Shown: positions 60,681-64,000 of the stretch, piece by piece | How the letters are laid out: each line of letters opens with the position of its first letter | Numbering within the stretch: position 1 is the first letter of the stretch | DNA from: Dissulfurimicrobium hydrothermale | GTDB taxonomy: Bacteria > Desulfobacterota > Dissulfuribacteria > Dissulfuribacterales > Sh68 | DNA length: 64,000 nt | NCBI RefSeq assembly: GCF_022026155.1 | Contig: NZ_CP085041.1 | Span: forward strand, 1,396,306 to 1,460,305 | Reading direction: 5' to 3' | The notes under the pieces: model-generated | Seen by the model: only the letters and a program-made list of their open reading frames with translations | Told to the model about the DNA's origin: nothing | Databases searched by the model: none | Program-made: the position numbers and the translations under genes

Positions 60681-61430
60681 TTATGATACATTTTTTAAGA
60701 TTTCCATGAGGTCAATGGCATTTTGTGGTGCGTAGGCGTTATAATCATTGTTAAAATATATAAATACCTTTATTTGTTGATTCAGGTAACTTCTAATCCT
60801 TGCGGCATCTGTTTCAAGTTTGCTTTTCGAATAAGAGGTGGCATAGGTACCGTTTTCGCCATGACGTCTCATATAGACAAAATCGGAGGTAACGGGCAAT
60901 CTGTCCAAAAAAAGGGGCCAATCGGCCATGGTAAGAGAGACGTTATATCGCCTGCATAGATCTAATATCTCTTCGCATATCCAACTTTCATGACGGAATT
61001 CAAAGGTATTTCTTGCTGGATAATCCTTCAGTAGATCCAAAAAGCTGCTGAATCGTTCAATATCCAGTTTAAATCTAGGGGGAAATTGCCAAAGCACGAC
61101 AAGAAGCTTTTCTTTCAACAAAAGGACCCTGGAAAAAAATAGTTCCAACGGCGCTTCGACATCGTTAAGTCTCTTGATATGGGTAATAAATCTGCTTCCT
61201 TTCACAGAAAAGCCAAAATCATCAGGGGTGCTGGAATGCCAATGCTCAAAGGTCGTTAAAAGAGGCAATCTGTAGAAAGTGACGTTCAATTCGACGGTGT
61301 TGAAAATGCTAGAGTAGTAATCAAGCCATTCCTTTTGTGGGGTATCTTTAGGATAGAATCTGCACCTCCAATCCCGATAATTAAAACCGCTACATCCGAC
61401 TCTCAAGAAAGCCATGGCCGCTGACCTCAA
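60681..61430 (-). CDS. DUF72 domain protein
   Basis: The 249-residue protein is a DUF72 TIM-barrel: VGCSGFNYRDWRCRFYPKDTPQKEWLDYYSSIFNTVELNVTFYRLP, FSVKGSRFITHIKRL, LWQFPPRF and FIYFNNDYNAYAPQNAIDL. Function is not established. ATG choices at 61430 and 61415 are both possible. It is divergent from rtcA by 86 bases. Confidence 0.9.
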   Translation of the reverse strand: MRSAAMAFLRVGCSGFNYRDWRCRFYPKDTPQKEWLDYYSSIFNTVELNVTFYRLPLLTTFEHWHSSTPDDFGFSVKGSRFITHIKRLNDVEAPLELFFSRVLLLKEKLLVVLWQFPPRFKLDIERFSSFLDLLKDYPARNTFEFRHESWICEEILDLCRRYNVSLTMADWPLFLDRLPVTSDFVYMRRHGENGTYATSYSKSKLETDAARIRSYLNQQIKVFIYFNNDYNAYAPQNAIDLMEILKNVS

Positions 61431-61516
61431 TTTTTAAATTATAAGGAAACAGATGTCTGCGACGGACGCAATATGGCCTCATTGACATCCCTTATTATGC
61501 AACCCATTTTAAGAAC

Positions 61517-62542
61517 ATGGGCGCAATGGTGGAGATAGACGGAAGCCGCGGGGAAGGCGGCGGCCAGATATTGAGGACATCCCTGGGCCTTTCATGCCTT
61601 TTCGCAAAACCATTCCATATGGTAAACATCAGAAAAAATCGCAGGAGACCAGGGCTCATGCCCCAACATCTAGCCTCTGTCAAGGCGGCACAGGCCGTGG
61701 CAAACGCATGGGTCGAGGGCGCCGATATTGGTTCCGTTGAACTTAAATTTCGTCCAGACAGTATCGGGTCAGGTCATTTTTTCTTCGATGTAGGGACAGC
61801 AGGTTCTACCTCTCTGGTCTTGCAGACGATCTTACCTGCCTTAGTATTGCATACGGATGCCATAAGCACGGTAACTATTGCAGGCGGCACTCATGTACCA
61901 TCGAGTCCATGTTTTCACTATCTGGCCATGGTCTTTGCTCCATTACTCAAGACAATGGGTGCGGCTATCGAATCGGATATAGAGGCCTATGGCTTTTATC
62001 CCCGCGGCTGCGGGAAAATCACCTGTCGGATCCATGGCACAGAGGATATAAGGCCACTGGATCTCATGACATCGTCCGGCTTAGAGGCTGTCTCTATTCT
62101 GTCTGGAGTCTGCAATCTTCCAGTGAGCATAGCGCAAAGGCAGGCAAGGGCAGCGGAGAGGGAGATCGAGGCCTTAGTCGATGAGATCGGGATAGTACCG
62201 ATAGAGTTGATAGACGCACGCAGACATGGGCCAGGCAAAGGTACTTTCTTATTTTTGAATTCAAGGAGAGGCGGTGTTGCAGCAGGTTTTACAGCGTTTG
62301 GCGCACCAGGCAAGAAGGCGGAAGATGTGGGTAGAGAGGCGGCAAGGGCATTTTTGAAATATTTTGCCGCAAATGCCGCCCTGGATCCATATATTACTGA
62401 TCAGATAGTTTTATATGCAGCCATCTGTAAGAAAAGATCTGTCTTTACGACATCTGAAATTACCAGTCACATGCTTACAAATCTCTGGGTCATAGAACAG
62501 TTTATCCCTATTCGTTATCAAGTGGATGGGGATATCGGATAG
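61517..62542 (+). CDS. rtcA: RNA 3'-terminal phosphate cyclase
   Basis: RtcA makes the 2',3'-cyclic phosphate at RNA ends using ATP. The 341-residue product shows EIDGSRGEGGGQILRTSLGLS, RPGLMPQHLASVKAA, GSTSLVLQTILPAL, AGGTHVPSSPCFHYL and SHMLTNLWVIEQFI with the adenylylated His. rtcB and archease are at 11.4-13.3 kb, so the RNA end-processing trio is in the same window but not one operon. No RtcR regulator is seen. Confidence 0.95.
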   Translation: MGAMVEIDGSRGEGGGQILRTSLGLSCLFAKPFHMVNIRKNRRRPGLMPQHLASVKAAQAVANAWVEGADIGSVELKFRPDSIGSGHFFFDVGTAGSTSLVLQTILPALVLHTDAISTVTIAGGTHVPSSPCFHYLAMVFAPLLKTMGAAIESDIEAYGFYPRGCGKITCRIHGTEDIRPLDLMTSSGLEAVSILSGVCNLPVSIAQRQARAAEREIEALVDEIGIVPIELIDARRHGPGKGTFLFLNSRRGGVAAGFTAFGAPGKKAEDVGREAARAFLKYFAANAALDPYITDQIVLYAAICKKRSVFTTSEITSHMLTNLWVIEQFIPIRYQVDGDIG

Positions 62543-62682
62543 TGTGAGCGATATAGGTAAATACTTTCAAGGCTGTCATTCAAAAAGTCTATTGTTTCAA
62601 CTTGATCGATTAGTTATTCCAATTTGCCATTTATACAGCCTATCTGTAATTTTATGTGAAACATTAAGAAGGCGTATACCAT

Positions 62683-62786
62683 TGGTCCGACCTGGCCCGA
62701 CGTTTAAACAAAAAGGGTGTAAATGGTCTCTCGGTCTGTTTCCAGAAATTAGGATGCCAACGCAGACTAGATATCTAGTCGGACCA
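62683..62786. promoter_or_regulatory. Inverted repeat and 16-bp palindrome upstream of the double-cubane gene
   Basis: A 9-bp inverted repeat (TGGTCCGAC 62683-62691 and GTCGGACCA 62778-62786) encloses a region ending with the perfect palindrome GACTAGATATCTAGTC (62765-62780), 35 bases before the ATG at 62815. A repressor site or leader hairpin is possible. No regulator is adjacent. Confidence 0.5.
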
Positions 62787-62814
62787 TAAACCTCTTTAAC
62801 GGATGGGCAGGGAC

Positions 62815-64000
62815 ATGTCAGAAATATACAATGGGATGTGGCAAAGACTAGGTCTTAACCTTGAGGCCCACCATGAGCTCTTGAAGACCCTGGGTGTTTT
62901 CTATAGCGATATTTATCTCAGCCAGAAAGACAGACCAAAGGCCATGGAGTACTTCGATTTCGTCATGAGCGAGGTGCACGGCCTGCGTATCCAGGAGTTA
63001 CAGGAGGCCAAGGCAAATGGCAGAAGGGTTATCGGCACTTTTTGCGTATTCGTCCCTGAAGAATTGATCCTGGCTGTAGATGGGGTATGTATCGGGCTTT
63101 GTGCAGGTGCTGAGGTCGGCATCTACCAGGCCGAACAATATCTTCCAAGAAACACCTGCAGCCTCATCAAGTCATTTTTTGGGTTCAAGCTGGCCGGCCT
63201 CTGTCCCTTCACCAACTCCTGCGACTTGGTGATTGGAGAAACCACCTGTGACGGCAAAAAAAAGGCGTATGAGATATTTGGTGGATTTCAGCCTGTTTAT
63301 GTAATGGAGGTCCCGCAGACCAAAAGCGAGGCGGCTCACAGACTCTATGAATCAGAGGTCGTTCGGCTCAAAGATCACCTGGAGGCCGTATCTGGCAAAA
63401 AGATCACGGTGAAAGCCTTGAATCAGGCTATTCGGCTTGTCAACCGCAGGCGCCGCGGCCTTCAGAGGTTGAATCGATTGCGTTTTGCATCCCCTGCCCC
63501 TGTCAGCGGCCTGGATGCCCTGCTCGTAAATCAAGTGGCTTTTTATGATGATCCTGTTCGAGTGACAGAGGCCATAGAACGCCTATGCGACGAGATTGAA
63601 GACCGAATCAAGGCCAACCAGGGTGTCAAACCAGTCGGTGCGAAGCGCATATTGGTGTCGGGTTGCCCTATGGCCATACCCAACTGGAAGATTCCAATGA
63701 TAGTGGAACAGGCTGGTGCCGTGATAGTAGGCGAAGAAAGTTGTGTTGGCGAAAGGCATACGAAAAATACCGTAAAAGAAGACCTAACTGATCTGAACGA
63801 TATACTTCATGCCATAGCCCGACGCTATATGCAGATCGACTGTGCCACCTTCACCCCCAATGAAGAACGCATGGATCACATAATAGAATTGGTTCGCAAG
63901 ACAGAGGCGCAGGGCGTAATTCACTATGCCATCCAATTCTGCCAGCCCTATACCATAGAGGCCAAACGGGTTGAAGAACGTTTACGGTTGGAAGGTATTC
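62815..64000 (+). CDS. Double-cubane-cluster anaerobic reductase (HgdB/YjiM family), 3' end outside window
   Basis: The frame is open from the ATG at 62815 (GCAGGGAC upstream) to the window end, 395 codons. It shows MWQRLGLNLEAHHELL, DIYLSQKDRPKAMEYFDFVMSEVHGLRI, GTFCVFVPEELILAVDGVCIGLCAGAE, PRNTCSLIKSFFGFKLAGLCPF and DLVIGETTCDGKKKAYE, the pattern of double-cubane-cluster reductases related to 2-hydroxyacyl-CoA dehydratase component B. These hold an unusual [8Fe9S]-type cluster and need an ATP-driven reductase, which should be encoded just beyond the window. The natural substrate is not known. Confidence 0.85.
   Translation, partial: MSEIYNGMWQRLGLNLEAHHELLKTLGVFYSDIYLSQKDRPKAMEYFDFVMSEVHGLRIQELQEAKANGRRVIGTFCVFVPEELILAVDGVCIGLCAGAEVGIYQAEQYLPRNTCSLIKSFFGFKLAGLCPFTNSCDLVIGETTCDGKKKAYEIFGGFQPVYVMEVPQTKSEAAHRLYESEVVRLKDHLEAVSGKKITVKALNQAIRLVNRRRRGLQRLNRLRFASPAPVSGLDALLVNQVAFYDDPVRVTEAIERLCDEIEDRIKANQGVKPVGAKRILVSGCPMAIPNWKIPMIVEQAGAVIVGEESCVGERHTKNTVKEDLTDLNDILHAIARRYMQIDCATFTPNEERMDHIIELVRKTEAQGVIHYAIQFCQPYTIEAKRVEERLRLEGI

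Noticed and set aside
62526-62789. 87-codon frame between rtcA and the double-cubane gene
   Set aside because: It overlaps the end of rtcA, has no clear ribosome site and runs through the inverted repeats; it looks like chance.

Overview
The window reads as a chromosomal segment of an anaerobic Gram-negative bacterium, most likely a Desulfobacterota (deltaproteobacterial) lineage. An outer membrane is shown by Mla lipid transport, LolA, a LolC/E-type permease, BamE-like lipoproteins and TolC-type efflux. Anaerobic or iron-rich life is suggested by FeoB with a remote FeoB-associated Cys-rich protein, a polyferredoxin, PEP synthase, Fe-S quinolinate synthase, the futalosine route to menaquinone and a double-cubane reductase. 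The exact genus cannot be fixed from the sequence alone.

Layout. 0-0.7 kb: half-size TauE/SafE permease genes. 0.8-4.3 kb (minus): acyltransferase, CvpA, FeoB. 4.3-8.2 kb (plus): xseB-ispA-dxs isoprenoid cluster and a Cys-cluster protein. 8.4-10.8 kb: ppsA. 11.2-13.3 kb: small PnuC-like protein, archease, RtcB. 13.3-17.2 kb (minus): thiamine-binding protein, a 45-aa CXXC protein, polyferredoxin, rdgB, a 63-aa protein, a SLOG-like protein and a CobD-like aminotransferase. 17.3-19.1 kb: tRNA-Cys, nadA, lolA. 19.5-25 kb (plus): menaquinone operon SlyD-mqnE-mqnC-deaminase-mqnA-menG. 25-30 kb: hpt, FmdB, and the Mla operon with a cyclic-nucleotide-binding protein inserted. 30.2-35.4 kb: lysine-rich exported protein, three O-antigen/polysaccharide genes, birA, tRNA-Phe. 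35.5-37 kb: a decayed prfC (RF3). 37-42.6 kb: CoA-binding protein, CFA synthase, zinc ribbon protein, lipoprotein, Pcm, LOG-like protein, DedA, UDG and a mini cytochrome c. 42.6-47.1 kb (minus): TolC-MacA-MacB efflux operon with a palindromic operator. 47.4-52.1 kb: lysS, lolC/E, Nudix-like, FeoB-associated peptide and HEAT-repeat genes.

52.1-56.1 kb is an accessory scar ending at tRNA-Thr. It holds a mini-ORF with an in-frame TGA, an inverted-repeat element, an internally deleted IS3-family relic, half a PIN-domain gene, two Mu-like head genes, a strongly self-complementary ~100-nt segment, a small lipoprotein gene and a local repeat family. 56.4-64 kb returns to ordinary genes: a Met-rich Spy/CpxP-like protein beside an unknown secreted protein with DG-S repeats, a HhH glycosylase, an M48 protease, DUF72, RtcA, and the start of a double-cubane reductase cut by the window edge.

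The most noteworthy items are the possible selenocysteine or recoding mini-ORF at 52311, the structured segment at 53667-53762, the paired unknown secreted proteins at 56.4-58 kb, the redox cassette at 15.8-17.2 kb, and the palindrome controlling the efflux operon. None proves a new system. Each can be tested by the specific comparison named.
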